From Clostridiales bacterium (GTDB lineage: Bacteria; Bacillota; Clostridia; Oscillospirales; Oscillospiraceae): a stretch of 64,000 bases of DNA. Below, piece after piece: positions 38,269 to 47,725 of this stretch. The notes below the pieces were generated by a model. The model worked only from the letters and a program-made list of their open reading frames with translations. It had not been told where the DNA came from and searched no databases. Location: positions 1 through 64,000 of the forward strand of contig JALERU010000065.1 in NCBI GenBank assembly GCA_022764045.1, read 5' to 3'. The first letter of the stretch is position 1; each line of letters begins with the position of its first letter. The position numbers and the translations under genes were made by a program.

Positions 38269-39069
38269 TTACTTTCCTAAAGCGGCGTTTTTCTCGCAGG
38301 CGGCGATCACCGCGTCCATAACGGCGGCCCGAACCCCGTGCTGTTCCAGGGTACGCACGCCCTGGATGGTACTTCCGCCGGGGCTGCATACCTCGTTTTT
38401 CAGCTGGTCAGGATGCTTACCGGTCTCCAAAACCATTTGCGCGGCTCCCAGAAGGGTTTGGGCGGCGTAACGAACGGCGTCCGGGCGGGGGAGACCGCAG
38501 GCCACCCCGCCGTCCGCCATGGCGTCCAGCACCAGATAGGCGTAGGCGGGCCCGCAGCCGGAGACGGCTGCGCCCACATCCATCAGGGACTCATCAATGG
38601 GGAAGAGCTTACCGGCTTTGGACATGAGCCCCAGGAAGCCGTTCACCATTTCCTGGGTTGCGTTGGCGCTGGCCTTATAAAGGACCACGCCCTGGCCCAC
38701 GGCCACGGGGGTGTTTGGCATGATCCGGATGACAGGGTAATCCTGGCCGGCCATCTCCTGAATCTGGGCGATGGTAAGGCCGGCAGCCATCGAGACCAGG
38801 ACGGGGGGCTCTGCTCTGGCAGCCAGTGTAGTGCGGATGGCCCCCAGCATATCCGCCATCAGATGGGGCTTGACCCCCAGGAAGAGATAGCGGCTCTCTT
38901 GGGCCACTTCTTCATTGGCGCCGTGGGAGAAGCCCAGCGCCTCTGCCAGGCTCTGGGCCCGCTGGGGATCGTGGTCGGCTAAAATACCATCTTTCAGGGA
39001 TTGGCTGACCGCATGGGCGATGGCGCCGCCCATATTGCCGCTTCCAATAAGGCCGAAAGTATATCGCAT
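38269..39069 (-). CDS. proC: Pyrroline-5-carboxylate reductase
   Basis: This 266-residue enzyme makes the last step of proline synthesis, reducing pyrroline-5-carboxylate with NAD(P)H. The N-terminal Rossmann motif GLIGSGNMGGAI is intact, followed by FLGVKPHLM, VIRIMPNTPVAVGQG, and the C-terminal signature VSGCGPAYAYL ... EVCSPGGSTIQGV typical of ProC. The start is ATG at 39069 with AGGAG 8 bases upstream; an in-frame GTG at 39078 lies too close to that site. It is monocistronic, divergent from ridA. Confidence 0.96.
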   Translation of the reverse strand: MRYTFGLIGSGNMGGAIAHAVSQSLKDGILADHDPQRAQSLAEALGFSHGANEEVAQESRYLFLGVKPHLMADMLGAIRTTLAARAEPPVLVSMAAGLTIAQIQEMAGQDYPVIRIMPNTPVAVGQGVVLYKASANATQEMVNGFLGLMSKAGKLFPIDESLMDVGAAVSGCGPAYAYLVLDAMADGGVACGLPRPDAVRYAAQTLLGAAQMVLETGKHPDQLKNEVCSPGGSTIQGVRTLEQHGVRAAVMDAVIAACEKNAALGK

Positions 39070-39304
39070 AAAAATCACTCCTATTCGATTGGTCTGAAAT
39101 GTTTACGGAACACCGTTTGTTCCGGGAGAACAACGGCAAAAGAACCCTTTATTTTTTTATTTTAACACAGGCCCAAAGGGCAAACAAGGGAAAGCCCGGC
39201 GGAATTGGACGAAATTTTCTCGTCAGAATGAAAGAAAGCGAGGGAGAAAAGGGAGATGGGATTTGTCTTCCTCACCAAGGTTTTCCATGGAAGCTCACTG
39301 GCAC

Positions 39305-39333
39305 TTGCGAAGCCGGAAAAGGTAGGGTAAAAT
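39305..39333 (+). promoter_or_regulatory. Possible ridA promoter in the proC-ridA gap
   Basis: TTGCGA (39305-39310), 17 bases, TAAAAT (39328-39333). The whole 410-base gap (39070-39480) between proC and ridA holds no convincing gene; the open frame at 39099-39416 has no ribosome binding site. No other structure stands out there. Confidence 0.45.
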
Positions 39334-39480
39334 TTAAGAAAGGCTTTTGGGAAAACCGGAATCATTCCTCACCCCGGATGCCCTACAATATCCTTTTGAA
39401 CCTGGCTGTGTCCTAACGGCACACATGCCCCAGGACACAGCAAAAATAGGAAGAGACCCCAAAGAAAGGAAGCGCACACC

Positions 39481-39852
39481 ATGGAAATCCTGCACACCGA
39501 CAAAGCACCTGAAGCCATCGGCCCCTATTCCCAGGCCATCGAAGCTGGCGGCTTCGTCTTCGCCTCCGGCCAGTTGGGCTTGATTCCCGACACCGGAGCT
39601 CTGGCCCACAGCATGGCGGCTCAGACCGTTCAGGCCCTGGAAAACGTTACCTCCGTGCTGAAAGCCGCTGGACTCACCCTGAACAACGTGGTCAAAACCA
39701 CCTGCTATCTGAAAAGCATGGAGGATTTTTCCCTATTCAACGAGATTTACGCCCAGTACTTTAAGGACCACAAGCCGGCCCGCTCCTGCTTTGCCGTGGC
39801 CCAGCTTCCCAAAGACGCTCTGGTGGAGATTGAGGTCATCGCCGCGAAATAA
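39481..39852 (+). CDS. ridA: RidA family enamine/imine deaminase
   Basis: This 123-residue protein has the whole RidA pattern: APEAIGPYSQAIEAGGFVFASGQ, VVKTTCYLKSMEDF, and the C-terminal PARSCFAVAQLPKDALVEIE, including the arginine that binds the substrate carboxylate. RidA hydrolyses reactive 2-aminoacrylate and other imines from amino-acid enzymes. AAAGGAAG lies upstream. It is followed by a good terminator and so is a single-gene unit. Confidence 0.96.
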   Translation: MEILHTDKAPEAIGPYSQAIEAGGFVFASGQLGLIPDTGALAHSMAAQTVQALENVTSVLKAAGLTLNNVVKTTCYLKSMEDFSLFNEIYAQYFKDHKPARSCFAVAQLPKDALVEIEVIAAK

Positions 39853-39865
39853 TCATGATTCCCGC

Positions 39866-39900
39866 AAAACGGTGTGGTACTCTGTGCCACGCCGTTTTTT
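39866..39900 (+). terminator. ridA terminator
   Basis: AAAACGGtGTGG pairs with CCACgCCGTTTT across a short loop (39866-39898), followed by a T-run. It begins 14 bases after the ridA stop codon and is a standard intrinsic terminator. Confidence 0.85.
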
Positions 39901-39944
39901 CTGTCTTGCGGCTTTCTTCCCAACGCATTATACTAGAACTTGAT

Positions 39945-40075
39945 CAGAACCTTTCAAAAGGTTTTTTGTAGGGCGAAGCCCGTCAAGTTCTGCATGAGAC
40001 GGCGCAGCGTGCCATCACACGCTGCGCGTGTGCGTAGCACACGGGTTTCTCGAGGAAAGGATTGCATCGAGAAAC
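39945..40075 (+). other. Chain of five to six hairpins upstream of sbcD
   Basis: Outer CAGAAC ... GTTCTG (39945-39992) encloses AACCTTTcaAAAGGTT and GGGCgaaGCCC. It is followed by GCGCAGCGTG/CACGCTGCGC (40002-40027), GTGTGC-gta-GCACAC (40028-40042) and GTTTCTCG/CGAGAAAC (40045-40075). The chain recalls the hairpin string at 14447-14614 in the prophage, with the same gta and gaa loops. It fills the ridA-sbcD gap; no gene is visible. It could be a REP-like mobile or mRNA-stabilising element. Confidence 0.6.
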
Positions 40076-40121
40076 AGGATGACAATAGAACCAATCCACA
40101 AATCGGAAAGGAACCGGACCC

Positions 40122-41258
40122 ATGAAATTGCTCCATCTTTCTGACCTGCACATTGGCAAGCGGGTCAACGGATTCTCTATGCTGGAAGACCAACGGTATA
40201 TTCTGGGGCAGATCGTCCGGCTGGCCCTTGAGAAAGGGGCTCACGGTGTACTCATTGCCGGCGACCTCTATGACAAGCCTGTCCCGCCGGCAGAGGCGGT
40301 GGGACTGCTGGACGAGTTTTTTACCCATCTGGCCCAGGCCGGCATCTCGGTCTTCGCCATCAGCGGAAACCACGACTCTCCAGAGCGGCTGCGGTTTGGA
40401 ACCCGTCTCATGGCAGGGGAGGGCATCCACTTGGCCGCAGCCTATGAGGGAGCCAGGCCGCCGGTCATCCTAAGGGACGAGTATGGTGAGATCGCCATTT
40501 ACTTGCTGCCCTATCTCAAGCCTGCTCTTCTTCGGCACTGGCACCCTGAGGCCCAGGTCTCTACCTATGAGGAGGCCGTGGCTTACGCGGTGGCGCAGTG
40601 GCAAATTGACGAAGGAAAAAGAAACCTGCTGGTGGCCCATCAGTTCGTCACCGGAGGGACCACCTGCGACTCGGAAGAACTTTCGGTGGGGGGGCTGGAT
40701 CAGATTCACGGCGAGATTTTCTCTTCCTTTGACTATGTGGCCTTGGGCCACCTTCACGGCCCGCAGTCGGTTGGGCGGGAGACCCTGCGCTATTGCGGCA
40801 CCCCGCTCAAATATTCCTTTTCAGAGTGCCGCCAGCAAAAGTCGGCAACGCTGGTGACCTTGGGGGAAAAGGGGAACGTCACCTTGGAGCTTATCCCTCT
40901 TCTCCCCCTGAGAGACATGCGGGAGCTTCGGGGGACCTATGAGGAAGTTACCGCCCGGTCCTTTTACCAGGGGAGCAACACGGAGGATTATCTCCATATT
41001 ATCCTCACCGATGAGGAGGATATCCCAGAGGCCATGGGAAAGCTGCGGACCATTTATCCCAATTTGATGAAGCTGAGCTATGACAACCTGCGAACCCAGT
41101 TTGCCGGGGAAATCGTGGGAGCGGAGCGGCCGGAGGAGAAATCCCCCCTGGAACTCTTTCAGGATTTCTACCAGCTGCAAAACAACCAGCCCATGAGCCA
41201 GGCCCAGGAAGAATTTCTCAAGCCGCTCATAGAGACCATTTGGGAGGGGGAGCCATGA
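40122..41258 (+). CDS. sbcD: Exonuclease SbcCD, nuclease subunit D (Mre11-like)
   Basis: This 378-residue protein has the calcineurin-type phosphoesterase motifs in order: LSDLHIGK (residue ~6), GDLYDK (~49), GNHDSPERL (~87), and VALGHLHGPQ (~206), which hold the two metal ions. With SbcC it cleaves hairpins and blocked DNA ends. GGAAAGGAACC precedes ATG 40122. The stop overlaps the sbcC start (ATGA), the usual coupled arrangement. Confidence 0.97.
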   Translation: MKLLHLSDLHIGKRVNGFSMLEDQRYILGQIVRLALEKGAHGVLIAGDLYDKPVPPAEAVGLLDEFFTHLAQAGISVFAISGNHDSPERLRFGTRLMAGEGIHLAAAYEGARPPVILRDEYGEIAIYLLPYLKPALLRHWHPEAQVSTYEEAVAYAVAQWQIDEGKRNLLVAHQFVTGGTTCDSEELSVGGLDQIHGEIFSSFDYVALGHLHGPQSVGRETLRYCGTPLKYSFSECRQQKSATLVTLGEKGNVTLELIPLLPLRDMRELRGTYEEVTARSFYQGSNTEDYLHIILTDEEDIPEAMGKLRTIYPNLMKLSYDNLRTQFAGEIVGAERPEEKSPLELFQDFYQLQNNQPMSQAQEEFLKPLIETIWEGEP

Positions 41259-44008
41259 GACCGATTACCTTAACCCTGTCCGCCTTCGGCCCATACGCCC
41301 AGGAGACCACCGTGGATTTTTCCAAACTGGGAACCCAGGGCCTTTACCTGATCACCGGCGACACTGGGGCCGGGAAGACCACCCTTTTTGATGGAATTAC
41401 CTTTGCCCTCTACGGCGAGGCCAGCGGCGCCAACCGGGAGCCATCTATGCTTCGCAGTAGTTATGCCTCAGGGAACATCCCCACCTTTGTGGAGCTCACC
41501 TTTCAATGCGGGAGGGAGAGTTACACCGTCCGGCGCAACCCAGAATACCTCCGCCCCGCCAAACGGGGAAACAAGCTGGTCACGGAAAAGGCGGACGCCC
41601 AGCTTCTTTTTTCCGATGAACGCCCCCCCATCACCGGAAACCGGGAGGTGACCAAGGCGATCCGGGACCTGGTGGGGCTGGATCGCACCCAATTTAGCCG
41701 GGTGGCGATGATCGCCCAGGGGGAGTTTCTCCAGCTTCTGCTGGCAAAGACAGAGGAACGCAGCAAAATCTTTCGGGAGATTTTTCACACAGCCCCTTAT
41801 CAAAGGCTCCAGGAAGTTCTGCGCGCAGAAGCCTCCCAACAGAAAGGGGAATATGAGGCTTTATCCCAGCAGATCCGCCAGCAGTTGGGCAACGTTCAGA
41901 CCAGCGACCAGGGGAAGGAAGCCTGGGAGGCCGTCGTGGAGATCGGCGGAGAAGAAGCCCTGGCCCTTCTCACAGAGATTCTGACAGCGGAGGAAAACAC
42001 GCTGGCTGACCTGCGGCAACAGGAGCAAGCCCTAAAGGGGGAAGGGGAAGACCTGGACCGACGGATCGGCAAAAGCGAGGCCGTCGCCAAAATCCGCCAA
42101 GAGTTAACGAATACAAAAAACCAACTCGCTCAGTTGACGTCCCAGTTATCCCGCCTGGAAGGAGAGTGGATGGAAGCCCGCAAGCAGGAGGAACCCCTTC
42201 GTCAGCTGGCTGTGGAGATCGCAACCCGCACCCAGCAGCTTTCAGCCTATGAGGAACGAGAAGCCTTGGAGGAAGCGCGGCAGGCAACGACAGCCGAGCT
42301 AGACCAGGCGGCGGTCCGCCAACGGCAGGCGGAAGAAACCGCCGAAAAGCTGACGCAAGACCGGGAAGCCCTCCAGCAAGAACTGGTCCAGTTGGACGAT
42401 TTACCCCAGACAGAGGCCGTCTTGGCGGAACGAAAGAAAACGTTGGAGGCCAGGGAGCAGGACTTAAACACCTTGGAACGCCTTCTCCAGCAGCACCAAG
42501 CCCTGGAAACGGCAAAAGAGCAAGCCGTGGCGGATTACGGAAAGGCGGCAGAGGAGAGCCAGCGGCTCCGTCTGGAATACACCCGTCTGGAACGGGCGTT
42601 CCTGGATGGGCAGGCAGGCTATCTGGCCAGCTTTTTGCAGCCTGGGGAAAAGTGTCCTGTTTGTGGCTCCCTCCATCATCCCGCTCCGGCCCACCTGCCC
42701 ACCCAGGCGCCGACCAGAGAAGAACTGGAAGAGAAAAAAGCAGCCGTGGAACAGGCTGAGGCCACGGCCCAAAAGGCCAGCCTGGAGGCCGGAAGTGCCC
42801 AAGCCCGTTGGGTTGCCGCCCGGCAGGAGGTCCAGCGGCAAGGAGAAGCCCTCTTCGGGCCGAATGCGTTTACAAACCTTCCTGGTTGTATCCATAACGC
42901 AGTGAAAACCCAGCAGGCGGAAGAAGCACAGATGGAAAAAGAACGGTCCCATTTGATGGACCGGCAGACACGCAAAAAAAACATCCAGCGCCGTCTTCCC
43001 GAACTGGAGCAAGAGCTCATCGGGGCAAGGGAGCAAATTCTTGTGGCGGGCAGGGAAGAGGCCGCCCTGAAAAGCCGGCTGGCGGCCTTGGAGGAACAGT
43101 CCCAACGCCAGCAAGCCCGCCTGGAGTTCGCCAGCCGTCGGGAGGCAGAGGAAAAAATCGCCCGCTGCCAGGAAGAAAAACGGGCCGGGGAAGCCGCGCT
43201 GTCCGCTGCCCGGACCGCTTATGAGACCTGCCATCAGCAGCAGGGGGAGCTTGCCGCCCGGGCCGGAGCCCTGGAGGAACAGCTCTCCGGCGCCCAGGAA
43301 GAGGATTTGGATCATCTGCTGATATTGTCTCGGGAACAGCAGGAAAAGGCCCAGGCCAACCAGCAGGAAAGGGAAGCCCTTCTTGCTCGCCACGACGGAA
43401 ACCGGCGCGCGCAGGAGGCACTCCTTTCTCTGGAGGCAAAGCGCAAAGCCCTTGAGAAAACATGGGCCTGGCTGCGCGCTCTGTCCAGCACCGCAAACGG
43501 CACGGTCCCCGGAAAGGAAAAGGTCATGCTGGAAACTTATGTTCAGATGACCTGGTTTGACCGAACCCTGGCCCGGGCTAATGTCCGTCTGATGGCCATG
43601 ACAGGGGGGCGGTATGAATTGCTGCGCCGCCAAGGCGCCCAGGACCAGCGCAGCCGCAGCGGCCTGGAGCTCAACGTGCTGGATCACTACGGCGGATGCC
43701 GGCGCAGTGTCAAAACCCTCTCTGGGGGAGAGTCCTTCCAGGCCTCCCTGGCTCTGGCCCTGGGATTGGCTGATGAGATACAGTCTGTGGCAGGGGGCCT
43801 TCGCCTGGATACCTTGTTTGTGGATGAGGGATTTGGTTCCCTGGACGACGAGGCGCTGGAGCAGGCGGTCCGTGCCCTGAGCGGCTTGACCGAGGGTGGG
43901 AAGCTGGTGGGGGTCATCTCCCACGTCTCTGCCCTAAAGGCACGGGTTGACCGGCAAATCGTTGTCTCCAAAACCAACGGCGGCAGCACCGTCCGGGTGG
44001 AGTGCTGA
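41255..44008 (+). CDS. sbcC: Exonuclease SbcCD, ATPase subunit C (Rad50-like)
   Basis: This 917-residue SMC-like ATPase has Walker A GDTGAGKTT near residue 35, the Q-loop region VAMIAQGEFLQLLL, long coiled coils interrupted by the zinc-hook motif C467-P-V-C470 (GEKCPVCGSLHHP), and the C-terminal signature LSGGESFQASLALALGLAD with Walker B LDTLFVDEGFGSLDD. It gates the SbcD nuclease with ATP. Length and layout are normal. A short non-coding gap and a new promoter follow. Confidence 0.97.
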   Translation: MRPITLTLSAFGPYAQETTVDFSKLGTQGLYLITGDTGAGKTTLFDGITFALYGEASGANREPSMLRSSYASGNIPTFVELTFQCGRESYTVRRNPEYLRPAKRGNKLVTEKADAQLLFSDERPPITGNREVTKAIRDLVGLDRTQFSRVAMIAQGEFLQLLLAKTEERSKIFREIFHTAPYQRLQEVLRAEASQQKGEYEALSQQIRQQLGNVQTSDQGKEAWEAVVEIGGEEALALLTEILTAEENTLADLRQQEQALKGEGEDLDRRIGKSEAVAKIRQELTNTKNQLAQLTSQLSRLEGEWMEARKQEEPLRQLAVEIATRTQQLSAYEEREALEEARQATTAELDQAAVRQRQAEETAEKLTQDREALQQELVQLDDLPQTEAVLAERKKTLEAREQDLNTLERLLQQHQALETAKEQAVADYGKAAEESQRLRLEYTRLERAFLDGQAGYLASFLQPGEKCPVCGSLHHPAPAHLPTQAPTREELEEKKAAVEQAEATAQKASLEAGSAQARWVAARQEVQRQGEALFGPNAFTNLPGCIHNAVKTQQAEEAQMEKERSHLMDRQTRKKNIQRRLPELEQELIGAREQILVAGREEAALKSRLAALEEQSQRQQARLEFASRREAEEKIARCQEEKRAGEAALSAARTAYETCHQQQGELAARAGALEEQLSGAQEEDLDHLLILSREQQEKAQANQQEREALLARHDGNRRAQEALLSLEAKRKALEKTWAWLRALSSTANGTVPGKEKVMLETYVQMTWFDRTLARANVRLMAMTGGRYELLRRQGAQDQRSRSGLELNVLDHYGGCRRSVKTLSGGESFQASLALALGLADEIQSVAGGLRLDTLFVDEGFGSLDDEALEQAVRALSGLTEGGKLVGVISHVSALKARVDRQIVVSKTNGGSTVRVEC

Positions 44009-44060
44009 CCGACAAAAAGGCAACAAAAGCAAAAGATGGCCCTTGGAAGTGAAAAAAAAG

Positions 44061-44089
44061 TTGCAAAACCGCCGGATTTATAGTACACT
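44061..44089 (+). promoter_or_regulatory. Promoter of the liv operon
   Basis: TTGCAA (44061-44066), 17 bases, TACACT (44084-44089), about 70 bases upstream of the substrate-binding protein gene. A TATATTA sequence just downstream offers an alternative -10. Confidence 0.6.
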
Positions 44090-44162
44090 ATATTAACAAT
44101 GCTGGAAATGTACATAAGTCCTCTGTGTGTGGACACTCCGGCAAATTTAAGGAGGTAACAAA

Positions 44163-45368
44163 ATGAAGAAGATTCTTGCACTTCTGCTGGCTGGCTGCAT
44201 GGCCTTCGCCCTGTGCGCTTGCGGCACCCCCGCAGAACCCGCAGAAAACACCGACGGCGACAACGCCGAGGCATCCGGCGACACCGTGGTCATCGGCGTG
44301 TTCGAGCCCCTCTCCGGCGACAACGGCGCCGGCGGCAAGCAGGAAGCCCTGGGCATGCAGTATGCCAACTCTGTGGCTCCCACCGTGGATATTGGCGGTA
44401 AGACCTACAACGTCAAGCTGGAGATCGTGGATAACGAGTCCTCCACCGACAAGGCCGTCTCCGCTGCCAATAGCCTGATCTCCAAGGGCGCTTCCGTGGT
44501 TCTGGGTACCTATGGTTCCAGCGTGGCCATCGCCGCTTCCGACACCTTTGCCCAGGCCGGCGTGCCCGCCATCGGCGTCACCTGCACCAACCCCCAGATC
44601 ACCGAGGGCAACGACCACTATTTCCGCATCTGCTTCCTGGATCCCTTCCAGGGCACCGTTCTGGCTAACTTCGCCAAGGAAAACCTGAATGCCGAGAAGG
44701 TCTACTGCCTGGGCCAGCTGGGCAACGACTATGACCAGGGCCTGGTCAACTACTTCAAGCAGGCCGCAGAAGAGCTGGGCATGACTTGCGAAGTTGCATC
44801 CTTCCCCGAAAACAACTCCGACTTCAGCTCCTATCTGACCAGCGCCAAGAACTTCGGCGCAGACGTGATCTTTGCCCCCACCTCCATCAGCTATGCCCAG
44901 CTGATCGTGGACCAGGCTGTGGCACAGGGCGTTGGCGTGCCTCTGCTGGCTGCCGACACTTGGGATTCCAATAAGATCCTGGGCGCCGCTCAGGGCAAGG
45001 ACATCGAGATCTATGTTTCCACCTTCTACGCAGAGGGCGGCGATCCCGAGTTTGAGAAGGGCTTCAAGGAGTGGATCAAGGCCGACTCCAACAACCTGAC
45101 CAACAACGGCGGCGACGACATCATCGCAGCTGTCTCCGTGATGGGCTATGACGCTTACTTCACTGCACTGGAAGCCCTGAAGGCCGCCGGCTCCATCGAC
45201 TCCAAGGCTGTTATGGCTGCTCTGCCCAATGTGACCCATTCCGGCGTTTCCGGCGACATTGCCTTTGGTGAAAATGGCGACGCAGTCCGCGACACCGCTT
45301 TCATTAAGAAAGCCAATGTGAACGACAACGTTTGGGACTTTGTCACCGTTCAGAGCGTCAAAAAGTGA
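44163..45368 (+). CDS. Branched-chain amino-acid ABC transporter, substrate-binding lipoprotein
   Basis: This 401-residue protein begins with a lipoprotein signal (MKKILALLLAGCMAFALCAC) with lipobox L-C-A-C, so the mature protein starts at Cys20 and is anchored outside the membrane. The mature part is a type I periplasmic-binding fold of the LivJ/LivK class: VVIGVFEPLSGDNGAGGKQE, DKAVSAANSLISKGASVVLG, VYCLGQLGNDYDQG, VSVMGYDAYFTALEALK. It captures leucine, isoleucine, valine or a related ligand. AGGAGGT precedes it. Four transporter genes follow in the same direction; substrate range is inference. Confidence 0.92.
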   Translation: MKKILALLLAGCMAFALCACGTPAEPAENTDGDNAEASGDTVVIGVFEPLSGDNGAGGKQEALGMQYANSVAPTVDIGGKTYNVKLEIVDNESSTDKAVSAANSLISKGASVVLGTYGSSVAIAASDTFAQAGVPAIGVTCTNPQITEGNDHYFRICFLDPFQGTVLANFAKENLNAEKVYCLGQLGNDYDQGLVNYFKQAAEELGMTCEVASFPENNSDFSSYLTSAKNFGADVIFAPTSISYAQLIVDQAVAQGVGVPLLAADTWDSNKILGAAQGKDIEIYVSTFYAEGGDPEFEKGFKEWIKADSNNLTNNGGDDIIAAVSVMGYDAYFTALEALKAAGSIDSKAVMAALPNVTHSGVSGDIAFGENGDAVRDTAFIKKANVNDNVWDFVTVQSVKK

Positions 45369-45415
45369 TCGCGCTGTACCAGTTCTACAGCCCCATGCAA
45401 TGATTTAACCAGCTT

Positions 45416-45445
45416 GTGGCGGGGGCACATCTGTGCTCCCGCCAC
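45416..45445 (+). terminator. Stem-loop after the binding-protein gene (attenuator-like)
   Basis: GTGGCGGG-g-GCAC (45416-45428) pairs with GTGC-t-CCCGCCAC (45433-45445) with a 4-base loop and little T-run. Placed between the highly expressed binding-protein gene and the permease genes, it probably protects the upstream mRNA and lowers downstream expression, a common arrangement in ABC operons. Confidence 0.65.
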
Positions 45446-45597
45446 GACTGCACTTTCCGCCTCGACAGGGTTCCTCTCCCTGCGAGCCCTTTTTCTGTCA
45501 GGGAACGTATCGATGCGTTCCACAGAATCCCCCCTTCTGCTTCTGAGAAACGGATCGATGCGCTCCCAAAATTAAGAGAAAAGGAGAAGAGACTGCG

Positions 45598-46485
45598 ATG
45601 TCTGAATTTTTATCTGCCAATCTGCCGCATCTGCTCTCCGGCATTTCCGTCGGCGGACAGTACGCGCTGATTGCCATCGGCTACACCATGGTCTACGGTA
45701 TCCTGCGCCTGATCAACTTCGCCCATGGCGATGTGTTCATGGTGGCCGGCCTGATCATGGTCTATGCCACGGCCTCCCTGCCGATCTATATCTCCATTAT
45801 CCTGGTGGTTGTGGTGACGGTGATCCTGGGTGTGCTCATTGAAAAGGTGGCCTACAAGCCCCTGCGTTCGGCGCCCCGTATGTCGGTTATGATTTCCGCC
45901 ATCGGCGTGTCCTACCTGCTGCAGAACTGCGCCCTGTATTTTACCGGCGGTCTGCCCCAGGTCTATCCCGACATCAGCTTCCTGACCAAGCTGGTCCATA
46001 TCGGCCCCGCCACCACCAAGATGGTTACGGTGGTCACCCCCATCCTGACGCTGGTGCTGGTCATCCTGCTGGTGCTGCTCATTAAGCGCACCAAGATCGG
46101 CATGGCCATGCGCGCTGTGTCTAAGGACTTTGAAACCAGCGAGCTCATGGGCATCAAGATCAACAACGTCATCAGCATGACCTTCGTCATCGGCTGCGCC
46201 CTGGCCGCTGTCGGCTCCATCCTGTACTTCAGCAACTACAACTCCGTCATCCCCACCTCCGGTGCCATGCCCGGTTTGAAGGCCTTCGTGGCGGCGGTCT
46301 TCGGCGGCATCGGCTCTGTGCCCGGCGCTGTGGTGGGCGCTTTCGTCATTGGTATCTGCGAAAATATCATCAAGGGCATTGGCCTGACGGAGTTCTCCGA
46401 TGCCTTTACCTTCGTTTTACTGATCGTGATCCTTCTGGTTAAGCCCACCGGCATCTTCGGTGAGAAGTCCACGGATAAGGTGTGA
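45598..46485 (+). CDS. livH: Branched-chain amino-acid ABC transporter permease LivH
   Basis: This 295-residue membrane protein has about eight hydrophobic spans and the family blocks GGQYALIAIGYTMVYGILRL-INFAHG at the start, and GLKAFVAAVFGGIGSVPGAV-VGAF near the C-terminus. It forms one half of the inner-membrane channel with LivM. AAAAGGAG lies upstream, following a 230-base gap with the attenuator-like stem. Overall length matches E. coli LivH (~308). Confidence 0.95.
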   Translation: MSEFLSANLPHLLSGISVGGQYALIAIGYTMVYGILRLINFAHGDVFMVAGLIMVYATASLPIYISIILVVVVTVILGVLIEKVAYKPLRSAPRMSVMISAIGVSYLLQNCALYFTGGLPQVYPDISFLTKLVHIGPATTKMVTVVTPILTLVLVILLVLLIKRTKIGMAMRAVSKDFETSELMGIKINNVISMTFVIGCALAAVGSILYFSNYNSVIPTSGAMPGLKAFVAAVFGGIGSVPGAVVGAFVIGICENIIKGIGLTEFSDAFTFVLLIVILLVKPTGIFGEKSTDKV

Positions 46486-46495
46486 GGTGAATGCT

Positions 46496-47725
46496 ATGGG
46501 AAAGAAATTAAAATCTACCATGGCCCCCGAAAAGAAGATTGGGAGCCTCATTGCCGTGGTCCTTTTGGTGGTTCTTTACGTTTTCCTCTTCCTGCTGGAT
46601 AACGCCATGCCCGTCAATTCCACCACCACCATGCTGATCCCCGTGCTGAAAAAAGGCGCTATCTACGCCCTGGTCTGCGTGTCCATGAACTTGCTCAACG
46701 GTTTTACAGGTCTGTTCTCCCTGGGCCAGGCGGGCTTTATGCTCATTGGCGCCTACGCTTTCGCTATTTTCTCCATTCCCGCTGCCCAGCACAACTCCGT
46801 CTATCAGTATTTTGAAGGCGGCGCCATCCAGTTCTCCATCCCTGAGGCTTTGAGCAACGCTCTGGGGCAGAACGCCGGCAACTTCCTGGGCTCCATTATT
46901 TGTATCATCATCGCTGGCCTGGTGGCAGCGGTCTTTGCCGCCCTCATCGGCATCCCGGTCCTCCGTCTGAAGAGCGACTATCTGGCCATTGCCACCCTGG
47001 GCTTTGCCGAGATCATCCGGGCCATCTTCCAGTGGAACGGCCTGGGTAAGATCACCAACGGCTCCAACCTGCTGCGGAAATACACCAACTTTCACGACAT
47101 TAAGATCCAGGTGGGGGGAACCATTTTCCAGTTGGATACCATCTTCCCCTTCCTGATTGCCACCCTGAGCATTATGATCATCGTCCTGCTGGTGAACTCC
47201 TCCTATGGACGGGCTTTCAAGTCCATCCGTGATGATGAAGTGGCCGCTGAGGCCATGGGCATCAACCTCTTTAAGCATAAGATGCTGGCTTTCGTCATCT
47301 CCAGCTTCTTTGCCGGCGTGGGCGGCGCGCTGCTGGCTATGTTCCAGACCACCATTCAGGCCGCACCTTTCCGCTCCACCATGACCTATGAGATCCTCCT
47401 CATCGTGGTCATCGGCGGCATCGGCTCTATCACCGGTAGCTGCATCGGCTCCTTCCTGTACATCGCCTGCTCCGAGTGGTGGCTGCGGTTCCTGGACAGC
47501 GGCTCCTTCCTGGGCATGAGCGTCCCCTTCTTCCGGGACGGCTTCCGGAAGGTGGTCTTCTCGGTCATCATCATGATCATCGTCCTCTTCTTCTCCAGAG
47601 GCATCATGGGCGATAAGGAACTCTCCTTCTCGGGGATGCTACGAAAAGCCCGCAAACGAAAAGAGGCCAAAGCGGCAAAGCTGGCCGCCAGCACCAACGG
47701 GAAGGAGGATGGCTCTCATGAGTGA
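46496..47725 (+). CDS. livM: Branched-chain amino-acid ABC transporter permease LivM
   Basis: This 409-residue membrane protein shows the LivM pattern: CVSMNLLNGFTGLFSLGQAG, IGIPVLRLKSDYLAIATLGF-AEI, and the cytoplasmic coupling segment SYGRAFKSIRDDEVAAEAMG-IN. GAGGTGA precedes ATG 46496. The C-terminus carries a long basic tail (KARKRKEAKAAKLAAS) of ~40 residues, probably cytoplasmic. The end overlaps livG by 8 bases. Confidence 0.95.
   Translation: MGKKLKSTMAPEKKIGSLIAVVLLVVLYVFLFLLDNAMPVNSTTTMLIPVLKKGAIYALVCVSMNLLNGFTGLFSLGQAGFMLIGAYAFAIFSIPAAQHNSVYQYFEGGAIQFSIPEALSNALGQNAGNFLGSIICIIIAGLVAAVFAALIGIPVLRLKSDYLAIATLGFAEIIRAIFQWNGLGKITNGSNLLRKYTNFHDIKIQVGGTIFQLDTIFPFLIATLSIMIIVLLVNSSYGRAFKSIRDDEVAAEAMGINLFKHKMLAFVISSFFAGVGGALLAMFQTTIQAAPFRSTMTYEILLIVVIGGIGSITGSCIGSFLYIACSEWWLRFLDSGSFLGMSVPFFRDGFRKVVFSVIIMIIVLFFSRGIMGDKELSFSGMLRKARKRKEAKAAKLAASTNGKEDGSHE

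Noticed and set aside
39099-39416. 105-codon ORF between proC and ridA
   Set aside because: No ribosome binding site, no motif, overlaps the proC promoter region; a likely ridA promoter lies inside it.
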